Shown: positions 35,023-48,060 of the stretch, piece after piece
Layout: each line of letters starts with the position of its first letter
Numbering within the stretch: position 1 is the first letter of the stretch
Assembly (NCBI GenBank): GCA_043228905.1
Contig: JBHGNT010000011.1
Span: 19,158,001 to 19,222,000 of the forward strand
Direction of reading: 5' to 3'
Source: Azolla caroliniana
Taxonomy: Eukaryota; Polypodiophyta
DNA length: 64,000 nt
The notes under the pieces: generated by a model
What the model was told of the DNA's origin: nothing
The model's input: only the letters and a program-made list of their open reading frames with translations
Database searches by the model: none
Position numbers and translations under genes: made by a program

Positions 35023-36110
35023 ATCATCAACATGAATGATATGTTCACACACTACTAACAATGTAAATAATCATTAATTACCTCATTGTTGATATTAATC
35101 GAGGCATTGAAGTCATGTTTCCTTAGTGGTAAACATAATGGGATCAAAGGTTGAAGCCTTATAAACCAATTTATGCAAATCTTCAGTTGTCATGTATCTC
35201 CCTTTTGCATATCACATCCACTCGTATATGCTTATATATGCGTGTGAGATTATCTAATCCTATGTAAGCATCCTTCTTGTTATATATCTCATCAAGACAA
35301 CAATCAAGTTCTAGCATTAATGTAAATTGATTATCTTTGCCTTGATCAACAATGTCATATAATTATCATTGCTCTTAAAAATACATTAATTTCCAAATGA
35401 TGGAGATATCCAACATGGTTGTGTTGTCTATGCTCTCTCTCTCTCTCTCTCTCTAATGGAGGTATATGGGAATATGGGTGGATGCTTCTGTTTTTGAGCT
35501 CTTGACATATGAATATGACACCTTGCACTCCAAATAATACTAATGTGAGAGCCACATGTACAATTATATGAACATTGAACAATATAATATGCGATCTGAA
35601 TACAACTATCATTGGTGTAACATTCAAATTTAGAGGTGACCTCCCATAGTGATAATAAGGCTAAATATGATCTCATATACTTCCTATTTTTACGATGAAA
35701 GATGCCCAAATTTTCTAGAAGGAAATCATTTGATACATAGATTAGTTAGTAGTCATTAATTATTTTAAAATTCAATTATATTTTGTACTTAATGCCAAAT
35801 TATTCTGTGATAGCTCCAAATTCTTTAAGCCATCGTAATTCACATGCATCAAACGTGTTAAATTTGATCTATCGCTACTTTATGCAAAGAGAAGTTTTAG
35901 TTAAAAAGAACATTACTTCTTTATAGGTCATGCACAACTTTTTATAACTTATTTATATTTATATAAATTAAAGTACTTTGTTTCTTCTACGGGCATGAAA
36001 GAGATGTCATGTGGGATAGTGAATGTAGGTGATGTGTATGAAATGATGACTAGAGACACATGTGAAAGTGTAAGATAAATAAGTGAGATTTCTTATGTAG
36101 ATAGGATAGT
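35023..36110. other. Intergenic with (CT)n at 35433-35454
   Basis: AT-rich, no gene recognised. The overlapping ORFs near 35430 are microsatellite artefacts. Confidence 0.4.
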
Positions 36111-36132
36111 CTAGGCAAGGCCTACCTGAGAA

Positions 36133-36756
36133 GTTCCCACATGCAGTAGAATCAATATGACACGCTCTGTGGGACTGCCCAACGTCCCATCGAATATGGC
36201 GGGGGGTTGGCTGCTTGTTGCAATTATGCTAGGTGCAAGGCTCAATCAAGTGGGGAAATATATGTTGGCTATCATGGCAGATTGCAATTGGTAGATACGA
36301 GCATCAGGAGGAGAGGATAACTTTGGTGATAAAAGCACAAGAGGTCTCTTTCTCCTCCAACGACAATGTCCACTCCACTCCTCTTAATGACAAATCTCAA
36401 GAGGTGTTGGAATTGGTCAGCACAATAACTCTTTGGATTTTATGGAAACAACGATGTAGGCGAGTCTTCTCCAACCAAACTGCACATCCAACAAGGTTAC
36501 TGCAAGAGATATGGAGTGAAATTGTAGCCACTCTAAAGAGGCAATATGATGGTCTTAAGGGCGGTTTCGATGGAGTTAAAAGACAACGAATAACCTTCAT
36601 CTAACAATGGTCGTCCTCTCCATTTCTTGAGTCAGTGGGCATCCACATAAGATGGAACTATCGCGTCCCTTCAGGGATTTGTACATAATCGTCTCATTTG
36701 TAAAATTTTATAACTAATGGAAGGAGTTTTATTTTTTTGGAAAAAGAAGAAGAAAA
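36133..36756 (+). mobile_element. 5'-truncated LINE tail
   Basis: The + strand reads LELVSTITLWILWKQRCRRV, then FSNQTAHPTRLLQEIWSEI, the C-terminal end of plant LINE ORF2. It finishes TAACTAATGGAAGGAGTTTT and an A-rich tail (36715-36756). Flanks AAGGCCTACCTGAGAAG (36116-36132) and AAGGCTTACTCGAGAAA (36757-36773) look like a degenerate target duplication, so this is an old insertion. Confidence 0.65.
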
Positions 36757-36899
36757 AAGGCTTACTCGAGAAAGGGAATGAGTTTGTGTATATTTTAACT
36801 AATGGAGTATATTCTTGTTTGGAAATAAAATAAATATATAAATAAATAAAACTTTTTATTGTGAAAAATGTTTCTTAAAGTATGTATATGGCACTCTTC

Positions 36900-37098
36900 G
36901 ACTCTTCGAGCAAACTTTGCCAGGATCCTAATGCATTGAATACAAGTAATCATAATAACGTTTAATATGTATCACGACATATTAATGAGTGATTCCACAC
37001 TCTTTGGGCAAACATTGCTAGGATCCTAATGCATTGAATACAAGTAATCATAACAACGTTTAATATTTATCACAACATATTAATGAGTGATTCCACCC
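36900..37098. repeat. 98-bp tandem duplication
   Basis: Two head-to-tail units; AGGATCCTAATGCATTG occurs at 36922 and 37020. They differ at only a few positions. Confidence 0.9.
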
Positions 37099-38570
37099 AA
37101 ATGATAAAAAATCTGACAAAAAGAATAAATAACATGAAGGATATGCTATAATAATAATTTTGATGATTGAGGCCTAGTTATTTAACAACTAAATTCTAGC
37201 TCATATATATTGTCATTAGTTTAACTATATATAGCTTCTTTGATTGGATGGACGTTTTTCCAATTATTTCAAGTGGCGGTGGTCATGAAAATAGCGCTTG
37301 ACTGATTAGAAAAGTAAAATTCATCAAAACATTTATTTCCCATACCGTAATTTAGAATGATTTTATTGGTAATGGGCTCAAATTTCAATTTGTCCTTACA
37401 TTTCAAGATGTTTTGTCTATGTTTCTTGAGGATATGGCTTCCACACACTAATGTGGATATGGCCTCTAAACAAAAGTGAGAGACCAAGTTAGCTCTGAAT
37501 AAATAAGAATAATACGTGCAAAATTCATCATGACAATGATGTCATATTCAAACAGTTAATCGGTGAACCATGACAACTAGTCACCGACCATAAGAAATGT
37601 GACAATAATGATTAAATGCCACTTTGCTTTCCAATGTAGTCGAAGAAAAGACAATGTATATCATTTTTTGTAAAATGTGTAAAGATTTGGGCAAGCATCC
37701 AATGGCCCTTACCGTATACAATAAGCAAACATGTTAAGTAAGGAAATAAAACAAGACTTGTTCTTTTCAAAACACAATAAAGAAACCGAAGGAATATTTA
37801 TTCTTAAAGGAGATAATCTGCACATGTTCACCCATTGTAGTGAGCCTAGATTACGATCACAAGCCATCCTTTTATCCTTGAAGATTGCTGAATATAGTCA
37901 CATAGGTTGTTTGTCTCTCTTTATGGTAAAGAACTTCATGGAATTAGAATATGTAGATGCGAGAATGATCGTATCCATTGACATAAACTTTGACCATTAA
38001 ATGCAATAAGACAAATACTCAAAAGATACAATAGTTTTGAAGACATGGAATGGAGCACATGTAAACATGTCATTCAGTAATACACATATTCATTGTCAAT
38101 AATCACATTTTCAAGAAGGGTATAGGCACTAGTCATAGCCTGCATACCTTTCCATCGTACAACTCCACCAAGGAGATATTGAAATAAACAAAGGATATAG
38201 ATATGGAAGCACAAACATTACGTTTCCATGCAAAACCAAAGCTTCCAAATGTGATAAGACAATCAAAACACCCATTAAATAGAAACACATAACATACTTT
38301 TATTTGATCGCAAAATAACCTATATTGTATACGTTTACTCAAGATGGATGTTGAAACTTGAAATGCATGACATAAATCACTAAAAGTTGTGAAAAGTAAA
38401 ACTTTTCCAGTTGTCAGCTACATAAAATGATGTTTATACTCAACTAATTATATAAAATAAAATAAAAATCCAAATATGTTAGTTTGATTTTACAAATTTC
38501 GGCCAAAATAATATTTGTTGGTCATGTAATGTGAATGTGAGTAGCGACTCTCCATATTCAAGAACTTTAC
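37099..38570. other. Intergenic, nothing recognised
   Basis: AT-rich. An 89-codon + strand ORF (37731-38000) has no recognisable domain and no promoter support. Confidence 0.4.
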
Positions 38571-38706
38571 CAATGAATGTTGCAATCAAGAGTGCACATT
38601 GTGGTTGAGAGAGAGAGAGAGGTGAGGAAGTTCGGTTTCGAACCCACAACGCAGTGCTTGTAGTGCTAACAACTTACCACTAACGTAAGGTAATTACAAT
38701 AATAAT

Positions 38707-38739
<33 letters not shown>
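38571..38739 (-). mobile_element. SINE-like copy and (GA)n tract
   Basis: On the - strand, ACGTTAGTGGTAAGTTGTTA (A box) is followed by GTGGGTTCGAAACC (B box) over 38635-38700, related to the copies at 30773-31120. A (GA)n tract follows (38709-38738). On the other side are another (GA)n and the ATCAAGAGTGCACATTGTGG repeat phrase (38585-38604). Confidence 0.6.
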
Positions 38740-38741
<2 letters not shown>

Positions 38742-38939
38742 CAATTTAATCGTTTGTTTTGTTTGGGGGTCAAATAGGTAGGAGATATAGTTGAGGGTCA
38801 AAGTTTTTTGGAGTTTGTTGAAGCACGACAATTATTACGCATCCCGCCTAAATATGGTCGTTAAGTGTTTACAAAGGGGTGTAGAATTTGAATCTTGCAA
38901 ATGCATTTAATGTTGGAATAGGCGCCTCTTTTCCTCTAT

Positions 38940-40320
38940 AAAAAAGGGGAGAAGAGGGCTTATTTCGGGAGGACCATTAGGGTTTTGGTTTTACGGGTTT
39001 ACCTTCACTCTCTCTTCTTTTGTGAGAGGGTTGCCATTTTGGTTGTTTGAGGGGGAACATTAGGTTTTGTTTCTTCTTCTTCTTTTGAATCTTCTTCATT
39101 TCTAGGAATTCTGGTCGCCCATATTTTGGAGGTTGTGAGGGCATCGTTAGGATTTTGGTTTTAGGGTTTCATCTTCATCTTCTCTTCTCCTCAACATACT
39201 CAAGGACTTAGGGTTTGGGGGTTTGGCTTCTTCTTCCCCCTTTATTGTCTTAATCAATTAGTTTAGGGTTTCTTCTTCTTGTGAGCATCCAAGGTTTATT
39301 TTTTCGTGTGAGTTTTGCTTCTATTCTTCTTCATACTTGAGAGTTAGGGTTTGGTTTTTGCGTTTTTTTTCGATGGGTTCATCTACTTGGAGGTTTGGTC
39401 GTCTTCTCTATGATGGAGAATGCTACACGTGTTGTAGGATTTGGGATAAGGATGACCTAACTTGCACATCGGTTGTGGAAGGGAGGTCGCAGTGGCATGA
39501 GAGTTACTCTGATTCGAGGCAACATAGATGTCAGAGGTAGTTGGGCTTGGAGGCACCGATCTGATTCTTTTAGCTGTCCTTTCATTTGTGCTCGTATTGG
39601 GTGATCATTTTGTACAAACCATCGAAATCAAGTTATTTAGCCTATCCCTTGTATAAACCCTAAATTTGTAACATAATTCTTGCATATTTTTGTCTACATT
39701 TTCCCCTAATCTCGCATGTACTCTCCTTAATGGCTTGTTAATCGTCATATGGATCATTACACTAATCACATCTCTAAACCCTAAACCTGTCCGACGAGCA
39801 AAAGCTCGACATTCAAAGTAGCAACACTCGACGAGCGCCAAAGCTCATACAACTACATCAAGTTGTTAGCTTTCTCTCTTCTTCCAGGCTCCCTAGTCTA
39901 GGACCCCTGTGGTTTTGCCCGAGTAGCATGCAAGCGTAAAACTTTGCGACAACGGAATCAGACGCCAGTTTTACAAGTGACTACTAATCTTTTGTATCAT
40001 TGCTCCGTTGAATCTCTTAGATGGTTATCATCTAGGGCTAAAGAAGAATGGAAAATACACAAATCTAATCATGAGTGGTGGCAAATCGTAAAACGTAGTT
40101 GGCATTCTAAATTGCCACTTATAGCAAAGGTCCTCATTTGGAGAGTTTTGATTGGGGATTGCCTTTGGGAATAGCTTTAAAGCGTCATGGACTAGCAATG
40201 GGCAATTGCTTCTTTTGCATTGTTCAAATGGAAGATAATTCACATCGTTTTATACATGTTCGATTGCTTGTCAGATTTGGAGTTACATTTCTCAAAATTG
40301 GCAAGTTTTATCATGATGTT
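38940..40320 (+). mobile_element. Internally deleted LINE copy (+ strand)
   Basis: A T-rich leader with five TTAGGGTTT-like words (38985-39360) leads to an ATG at 39373 opening a 55-codon frame. From 39945 to 40320 the strand reads a LINE zf-RVT domain (NHEWWQIVKRSWHSKLPLIA, then VLIWRVLIGDCLW, then GNCFFC). Leader and RT tail are joined without the ORF1, endonuclease or RT core, so this is an internally deleted or composite copy. It faces the LINE on the - strand at 40330. The leader could instead belong to an unrelated gene fragment. Confidence 0.5.
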
Positions 40321-40329
40321 ATTTGACGC

Positions 40330-42559
40330 CTAGAGGTTTGCATATTTTACACAAGTTGACCCACTTGCTCAAGCTGGTGATTTTTCTGAATCTCAATTCC
40401 CACCAAAAAGCCCAAATATTTAACAACCATTCCATTAGGGACCCATTGAAAATTAGCATTAGGGCACCAAAGCGGTCATGCGTTTGGACTCATCTAGAAC
40501 CCTCTGCTTTTGTTCCAATTAAATTTCCCTCTTGATTCTTTACAAAATAGCTCAATTCGCCTTTTGGCCTATTGTAAATTAGCTTCATTGCCTTGTAGAT
40601 AGAGCATAGTGTCATCTGCATACATTGAGTCCAACAAATCCTTGTAGGCATGTGGCACAACCAATCTCCTTATTCCTGCATCCGGTCTATTTAAAAAGAA
40701 AGAGAATGCCTCTGAAATAAATAAATAAAGGTAGGGGGCTAACGGGCATCCCTGCCTTACAGACCTGCATAGTGGAATTGGTGGGCCCCGGTGCCCTAAC
40801 ACCAACACCCTACTCAAGCTTCCTTTGTAAAGGTCCAACAGAGCTTATCTCCATTTTGAGGGTAGTTCGAACCTCTCCATGACTTTGTCTAAAAAAGGCC
40901 ATTGTACTCTTTCATATGCCTTCTCAAAGTCAAGCATGAGACATGCAATATGTTGATTGGTTTTCTTTGCCAAGGCAATCACCTCCCAAAAGGTCAACAC
41001 ATTATCAATTATACATCTATTTTCCATTAATCTTGTTTGTCCAACATTAATTAGCGCATGCAAGTGGGCTTTGACCCTCTTGGTCAGAATATTAGCAAAA
41101 ATCTTATAGATTGAGTTGAGCAACGTAATCGGTCTCCATTCCCTCACATTAGTTATTATACCATGTACCTTAGGAATTAGAAATATCAGCCCCTCTTTGA
41201 AATGCTCAAGTAAGCACCCAACATTCCATGCCTCATTTAGACCAACAACCAAGTCAACCTTAATCACTTCCCAAAAAATTTCAAAAAATTCTCTTGATAA
41301 TCTGTCGACGCCTGGACAAGATGTTCTACATATACCCGCCAAAGTGTCTAACACCTCCTCTTCCAAGAGTGGCCTTGCTAAATTAACTTGTGCAACCTCT
41401 GAAATTCTTTGTTGCATTCTCTCCAATACAAGTTTTGCCAGTGAAGGGTGTTCAGGGATATTATAACTAGATGAGAGAAGCCCACTATAGTGAGTTGTGA
41501 CCGCCTCCATGATCTCCGATACATCCTCTGACAGTGAATCATCCTCCTTAATAAGCTTAGGACTGAAGCTACTGTTTGTTCTTGGCTTTTTATACTTAAA
41601 AAATTGTTGGTTCACCTTATCCCCATTTGTGCTCCACCACGTTGTTGAACTCCTAAATAACATATTGTTTCTAGACACAATCAACCGTTGTAGTGTTTCT
41701 TTAGCAGCCTCAAGACCCGATCTAGACCAGTGACACTTGGGATTTTTCTGAAGCATTTTTTGGGCAGCCGCTATCGATCTTCTTAATCTCACTTCTCTTT
41801 CCTTAGTCCTCACAATTCTATTTTTAGTCTCTTCATGCAAATACATTGAAGTTTCAATAATTTTTCTTGGAAGTTTATCAAGTGAACCATAACCAGCTGG
41901 ATTACTTTCCCATATACTCCTTATCTTCCTTCCCACCTCCACATCCTCAAAAAGTTTACTGCTGATCCTTAGGTTACAGTCCCTTTTTTGCCTCATCTGA
42001 TTGACCAACGTAATCTTAACCGACATATGATCAGAGTAAGCCGAACCTGCGATGATTTTAACATTGCTTCCATATTTTTCCAGTTCTGAGCTTATGTATA
42101 TTCTGTCTATGGGAGACATACATAAGCCATTTATATTGCAGCCAGCTCTTGAGAAGCTTAGCGAGGTCCGAGGCTTTTTTAGTACATACCACACATCTTT
42201 CACTCCCATTCTGCCCATCAACAAATCCCATGCAACTAACTGTAACCCCTACATCACCGTATGCATGCCCCCCACCTTGTCCTCTATGTACAAAGTCATG
42301 TTAAAATCCCCTACGAGGATCCACGCATCTGTAATCGGCAGGCCATCGGCCAATTGCCTCCAAAAAAAGGCCTACATCCCTGACGAATTGAACACATACA
42401 CACTTATTATTCCAACGATAGATTGCTACCATTTGACCGTCACATAGATGGCATGTCCCTCCACTATGGTGTCTTGGCCCACAACAACAATATCCAGATT
42501 ATGCGTGATAGATGTACAAACACCCCCTTTTCTACCATGCTCACCCTGAGTTGGGGACC
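40330..42559 (-). mobile_element. LINE, 3' part: endonuclease end, RT, RT tail
   Basis: Left half of the LINE split by the Copia element. On the - strand from 42559: rest of the AP-type endonuclease (GRKGGVCTSI, LDIVVVGQDTIVEGH, WILVGDFNMT, and SAYSDHMSV with the SDH motif). Then a 459-codon open frame (42224-40845) with the reverse transcriptase: LIPKVHG, ITLLNSIYKIFANIL and LMLDFEKAYERVQW. A frameshift near 40840 follows, then SVRQGCPLAPYLYLF and the catalytic SMYADDTMLYL (about 40600). Residual RT-thumb sequence runs to about 40350 with stops. The long open RT frame means the copy is not ancient. No poly(A) tail is found at the 3' end. Confidence 0.85.
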
Positions 42560-42955
42560 TGTTGAGCGGCAAGCTCAAACCGGAGCCGGATCGGCTGAAT
42601 AAGCCGGAGCCGGTAAGCGAGACGGATCGGGCGAAACGGATCGGTATGACGGTGAGCAACCGAACCGGCAAGCAGTGGAGGCCGAGTGCAATCCGTAACC
42701 GGAAGTCCAATTGGAAGCCTAGTATAGGATAGACTACTAGGTAGCTATAGTCTCGTAGTAAGTGTCAGATGCTCGTGTGAGCATTGAAGTACATGGTACT
42801 TCTATCAGTCCCAAGAGGACTTGTATAAATAGTGCTACTTAGCACAGTGTGTATACAGAGTCTATATATAATTTTGAAATTGTGTTCTGCTCTCTCTCTC
42901 TCTCTCTCTTTGTGTTGTTCTCTGTTTTACGCTTCCGCAAACACTTACATTTACA
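42560..42955 (+). repeat. 5' LTR of Copia element
   Basis: 396 bases with TG...CA ends. A TATAAATAG box begins about 42824 and a (CT)n stretch lies at 42892-42910. It is complete, whereas its partner at 48061 is cut at base 260. Confidence 0.92.
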
Positions 42956-42967
42956 TGGTATCAGAGC
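42956..42967 (+). other. Primer-binding site (initiator tRNA-Met)
   Basis: TGGTATCAGAGC directly follows the 5' LTR, the usual plant Copia site complementary to the 3' end of initiator tRNA-Met. Confidence 0.92.
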
Positions 42968-45900
42968 GCGAGGGTTGAGAACCTCTGCTGCAGACATTTA
43001 CTCTTGAGAAGAAAACCCTAACAGGTCGAAAACAGACACAGTAGAAGACATGGATAGAGGCATGGCCACGTCGCCCCCGGTGGAGAAGCTCGACAGGAGC
43101 AACTACGCATCCTGGTCTTACAAGATGCACCAGTACCTGCTTGGACACGGGTACTGGAGTTATGTCGAAGGAGCGAATGATGCGGCGCCCGACTTGGCAC
43201 ACAAGGACTTCCCGGTATGGGAACAGGCGGCGAGTAGGGTGATGTACTGCTTCGCGTCCAGTGTCGGCGATCAGCTGCTCAGCCACATCCGTGACGCCAA
43301 GACACCGAAGGATGCTTGGGGGAACTTGAAAAAGGTTTTCGCTGCAAGCACCACTGCCCGGAAGCTGCAACTCAGACAGGAGTTGAGCAATGTTCGACAG
43401 AAGAACATGTCCGTGGCAGACTACACGGGCCGGATAAAGGAAATCTGCGACTCACTCGCCTCTATCAATGTTACCGTAGAGGAAGACGAGATGGTGCAGG
43501 TATGTCTCGGAGGCCTGGCGTCCAAGTTTGGAGCGTTCCAGACTGCGGTGTGTACAAGGGAGAATACCCCCTCATTCTTCGACTTACAGTCGATGCTCCT
43601 TGTAGAGGAGAACCACGCCGGTGCATCTACCAATGCATCCCCGGACAGCCGAATGCTATACACGGGAACGGATCGGCTCCGTGGGCGTGGTGGAAGAGGT
43701 GGGTCGGCATGCAATGGAGGCGACCGGCAAGAGCAGGAACGGAGGCACTATGAGCGTGCCGACAGCAGTTCCGGGACTTCCACAAGCAGGGGGAGTCAAG
43801 GCGGTGCCGGAGGCCAACAAGACAAATCCGCTACGGAATTCTGGTACTGTGGCAAAAAAGGCCATAGGGAAAGCGAGTGCTGGAGAAAGCGTGCCGATTC
43901 GGACAAATCCGGATCCGGCAAGACCGGTAAGGATGGCCGACAAAACTCGCACTACGCAAACGGATCAGGAGGATCCGGAACCGGAAAGGCCGGTAAGGGG
44001 CCAGCCTTGGTGATGAATCACAAGGCAAACTCAATGAAGAAGACCACTTCCAAAACGGAGGAAGTATGGTATGTTGATTCCGGCGCGTCGAACCACATGA
44101 CGAGCCACAAAGAGTGGTTCTCCTTTCTGGAGAAACCAGATCAACCAGGAGTAGTCGAAACCGGAGACGACACTCCTCACCCAATCGTGCACGTCGGAGA
44201 AGTCCCTCTAAGCCACGTCGGACAGAAAGGGAAGCTGATGAACGTATTACACGTTCCGACAGTTACGAAGAACCTGGTGTCCGTCGGTCAGATTGTCGAC
44301 TAGGGGATGCAGGTGCGGTTTATGCACCTCGGGTGCTTCATTGAGGATGAGGGCGAAGTCATTGCGCAAGGGCGCAGGGACGGGAGGATGTTTATCCTCA
44401 ACACCAATGACTTTGGCACCGCTCTGTTCACGAAACGACAGAAAGTCGAGTCGGACATCGACCTGTGGCACAAGCGAATAGGCCACGTCAACTACCAGAG
44501 GCTTCAAGACCTGCAAATGAAACAAGTCATTTTCGGTTTGCCAAAGTTCAGCGGCCGGAGAGCTGAAATTTGTGAAGCCTACCAACTTGGGAAGCAACAC
44601 CGGCTTCCATTCCCCACTGAACGGAACCAGAGCCGTAACAAGCTCGATCTCATCCATTCGGATGTGTGGGGACCGGCACAAAGTGTAAGCCTTGGCGGGA
44701 GCCGATACTTCGTCTCCTTCATCGATGACTATACTCGACATACTTGGATCTACCTCATTGAGCGGAAGAGCGAAGTCTTCGATTGTTTCCGGAGCCTCCA
44801 GAAGATGGTGGAACGGGAATCAGAGAGGAAGATCAAATGCCTTCGGTCGGATGGCGGAAAGGAATATTTTTCCGGCCAATTCACTAGTTATCTGCAGCAG
44901 AAGGGAATTCGGCGAGAGTTCAGCTGCAGATACACACCGGAGCAAAACGGTGTGGCTGAAAGGAAGAACCGGACACTCGTCGAAGCGGCAAGGGCAATGC
45001 TGGAGGAAAAGAGCATGCCCCAATTCTATTGGGCGGAGGCGGTCCAGACGGCCGTCTACATACAAAACCGCATTGGTGACAAGGTGTCAGCTCATGAGCT
45101 GTATTTCGGGCGCAAGCCGAACTTAAGACACCTTCGGATATTCGGCAGCATAGCGTATGTGCATGTGCCGGATCAAAAGCGGAGAAAGTTGGATGCAAAA
45201 TCGGAAAAATGCATCCTAGTCGGCAATGCTCAAGAGCAAAAGGGGTATAAGTGCTATAACCCCCGGAAGAAGGAAGTCCGAGTTAGCCGGGATGTCGAGT
45301 TCGATGAATCGGCATCCTGGTACTCCGCACCGACTCCGACTTCCGATCCCGACCCAAGGCCGGAAGATCAGGCCAGTGAGCTTGAATCAGCCCTGGCAAA
45401 GGATGATGAAGCTAGGACTCAAGATGAGAGTCCGGAATCGTTACGGTTGAGTGGACCGAACGAGTGACTGAGTCGGTTGGACCAGTCGGATGAAGAGACG
45501 GCAAGTGGTGGAGACTCTGCCGTGCTCTCCCCGCACAAGGAACCGAGGAAACGGTTCACGCGCAAAGAAAAGGGGAAGAGGAAGATGCCGGAATTCGAAA
45601 TCGGCAACGATGAGTCGGATCGATGCATATCCGACTCCGGAAAGGAGAAAGGCGGGTCTTCGGCAACGAAGATCGAACTGGCCAAGAAGGGCCTCAAATC
45701 AGGTGACGGTGCGTTGCGCCGATCAACCCGTCAGAAGGATCCCGTCATGCGGTACGGGTACAATGAATACATGGTGCATCATTATGCGTACATGACTAAA
45801 GTAACAGAAGTGCGTGAGCCAGAGAGCTACGCAGAAGCGGCAAAGGACGCAAATTGGCGTGCCGCTATGGACGAAGAAATGCGGGCACTCGATGCCAACG

Positions 45901-47315
45901 CAACTTGGGACCTAGTTGATCCTCCCCGTCACTGTAAACCGATCGGATGCAAGTGGGTGTACAAGGTCAAGTACAACGCCGACGGTTCTGTTAACCGGTA
46001 CAAAGCCCGGTTAGTGGCGAAGGGATACGCGCAGACCCACGGAATCGACTACGACGAGACCTTCGCTCCTGTGGCGAAGATGACGACAGTTCGTGTGGTA
46101 CTGGCGGTTGCTGCGGCAAGGGGGTGGCATCTTCACCAGATGGATGTGAAGAACGCCTTCCTTCAAGGAGAGCTTGCAGAAGAAGTCTTTATGACTCAGC
46201 CCCCCGGATTTCAATCGGAGATGAACAAGTCGGCGGTATGCCGACTGAAGAAGTCGCTTTACGGCTTGAAGCAAGCCCCCCGAGCTTGGAACGGGAAGAT
46301 CACGCACCGGTTGCGTAAGCTGGGGTTTGTTGTCTCTAAGTCGGACTCTTCGTTGTTCATCCGGCAAGGCTCTGACGGTCCGGTATGTATACTCTTGTAT
46401 GTGGATGATTTAGTCATCACCGGACCGAGTCTTCCCGAAATCACCCGCGTCAAGTTCCAGTTGTCGAACGCATTCGAAATGAAGGACCTGGGGGACCTTC
46501 ATTATTTTCTTGGGATCGAAGTGATCCTCTCACAACGACATTACGTGTTGAATATGTTGTATAAGTTCGGCATGACGGATTGCCGACCTGTCTCCACACC
46601 TCTAGACCGGAACCAGAAGCTTCGTCCCAACTCTGGACCGGCCTGCAATGAGAAACGGTTCCGACAGGTTGTCGGAAGCCTGGTCTACTTAACCATCACC
46701 CGACCCGACATCAGCTATCCGATCGGCATGGTAAGTCAGTTCATGCAAAAGCCGACCGTGGAGCACCTTCAGTGCGCGCAACGCATATTACAGTATGTCA
46801 GCGGCACTAAGGACCGGGGACTGCTATACCTGCGAGGGATACCCAAAGAGCTTGTCGGTTACACAGGTGCTGACTGGGCCGGCGATGCGTCTGATCGCCG
46901 CTCAACTTCCGGATACATGTTCTCCATAGGTAGCGCGGCCGTTGCGTGGAGCAGCAAGAAGCAGCCCACAATGGCTTTGTCAAGTAGTGAGGCTGAGTAC
47001 CGGGCCGCTACCGTTGCCACTTGTGAAGCCATCTGGCTTCGGTGACTGCTACGAGACTTGCGGATCGAGGTACCGACCTCGATCCCGATTTACCGCAATA
47101 ACATGAGCAGCCTGCAGCTCGCCAGGAACCCTGTGTTCCATGCTCGCACAAAGCACATCGAGGTGCACTACCACTTCGTGCGTGAGCGGTGAAGTTGACC
47201 TACGGTATGTTCATACGGATCGGCAAGTTGCCGACATCTTCACCAAGCCGCTCGGATCGTACAAGTTGCAGCACTTTACCGACATGCTTGGTATTCAGCA
47301 TCTCGACGTGCCACA

Positions 47316-47327
47316 CTTGAGGGGGAG
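47316..47327 (+). repeat. Internal copy of the polypurine tract
   Basis: CTTGAGGGGGAG, identical to the functional-position tract at 48049-48060 and 733 bases upstream of it. It sits exactly where a typical Copia element's 3' LTR would begin (after the codons for HLRG). Confidence 0.85.
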
Positions 47328-48048
47328 AAGCAAGGGCAAGGGCAAGGTCTCTACCGAAACGGGCAAAGGCAAAAAAACTGTTGAACCCGTCGGTAAGAGG
47401 AGAGCCGGAAGAAGAGGAGACAAGAAGATGAAGGAAGCCGAGTCGACGAAGGAAGTCGACACATCCGAACAGGTCGGAGCAAGCGGCTGTGAAGAAGAGT
47501 TGTGCACTCAGGAAGAGAAGTGCATGCTGCGCGGAGGTCATCACGACGGTACTAACCATGATGCGGAGTCGAATGAAGAATTCGATTTCGGTTCACCAAC
47601 TGAAGAAGCCGAGGGAAGCATGGAGAAGGCCAAGACTCGGAAGTGGTTCGATGTGGTGAGACGCCTGAAGCCGGAAGTCGAATCGGAGTGTACCGATTCG
47701 GACAAGAGCTGGAACGAGTCGGAGACAGCTGACTCGGATCAACAGATGGATCCGGATGAGTCGGATCGACTGAAGGCCAAGGGGACACGGACACAGCGGA
47801 AGTCGATGCCATCGTGGGAGAACCGACGGATCGGCAAGCGCCGGAGTCATAGCAACGTGAGTGTTGAGATGGGCCTATTGAGCAGACATGCCGACCGAGA
47901 GGGTCGAGGCGCGCAGAACCAAAGGGGTCGTGGCAAACGGGACCGGACCGGACGAGGAGCGCGAGCAAGGCGGAGTGACGCCAGGAGAAGTCGGTTGGAA
48001 GAACCGACTGCCACAGAGGTCGACACTACGACCCCACCTCAGGTTGAG

Positions 48049-48060
48049 CTTGAGGGGGAG
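48049..48060 (+). other. Polypurine tract at 3' LTR
   Basis: CTTGAGGGGGAG abuts the TGTTGAGC start of the 3' LTR, the expected plus-strand primer site. Confidence 0.9.

Noticed and set aside
38940-42559. Twin-priming LINE inversion
   Set aside because: Orientation is tail to tail; twin priming gives the 5' segment inverted and head to head with the 3' segment.
43421-43952. Long - strand ORFs inside the Copia gag
   Set aside because: High-GC antisense shadows; the + strand shows gag, the zinc knuckle and protease in order.
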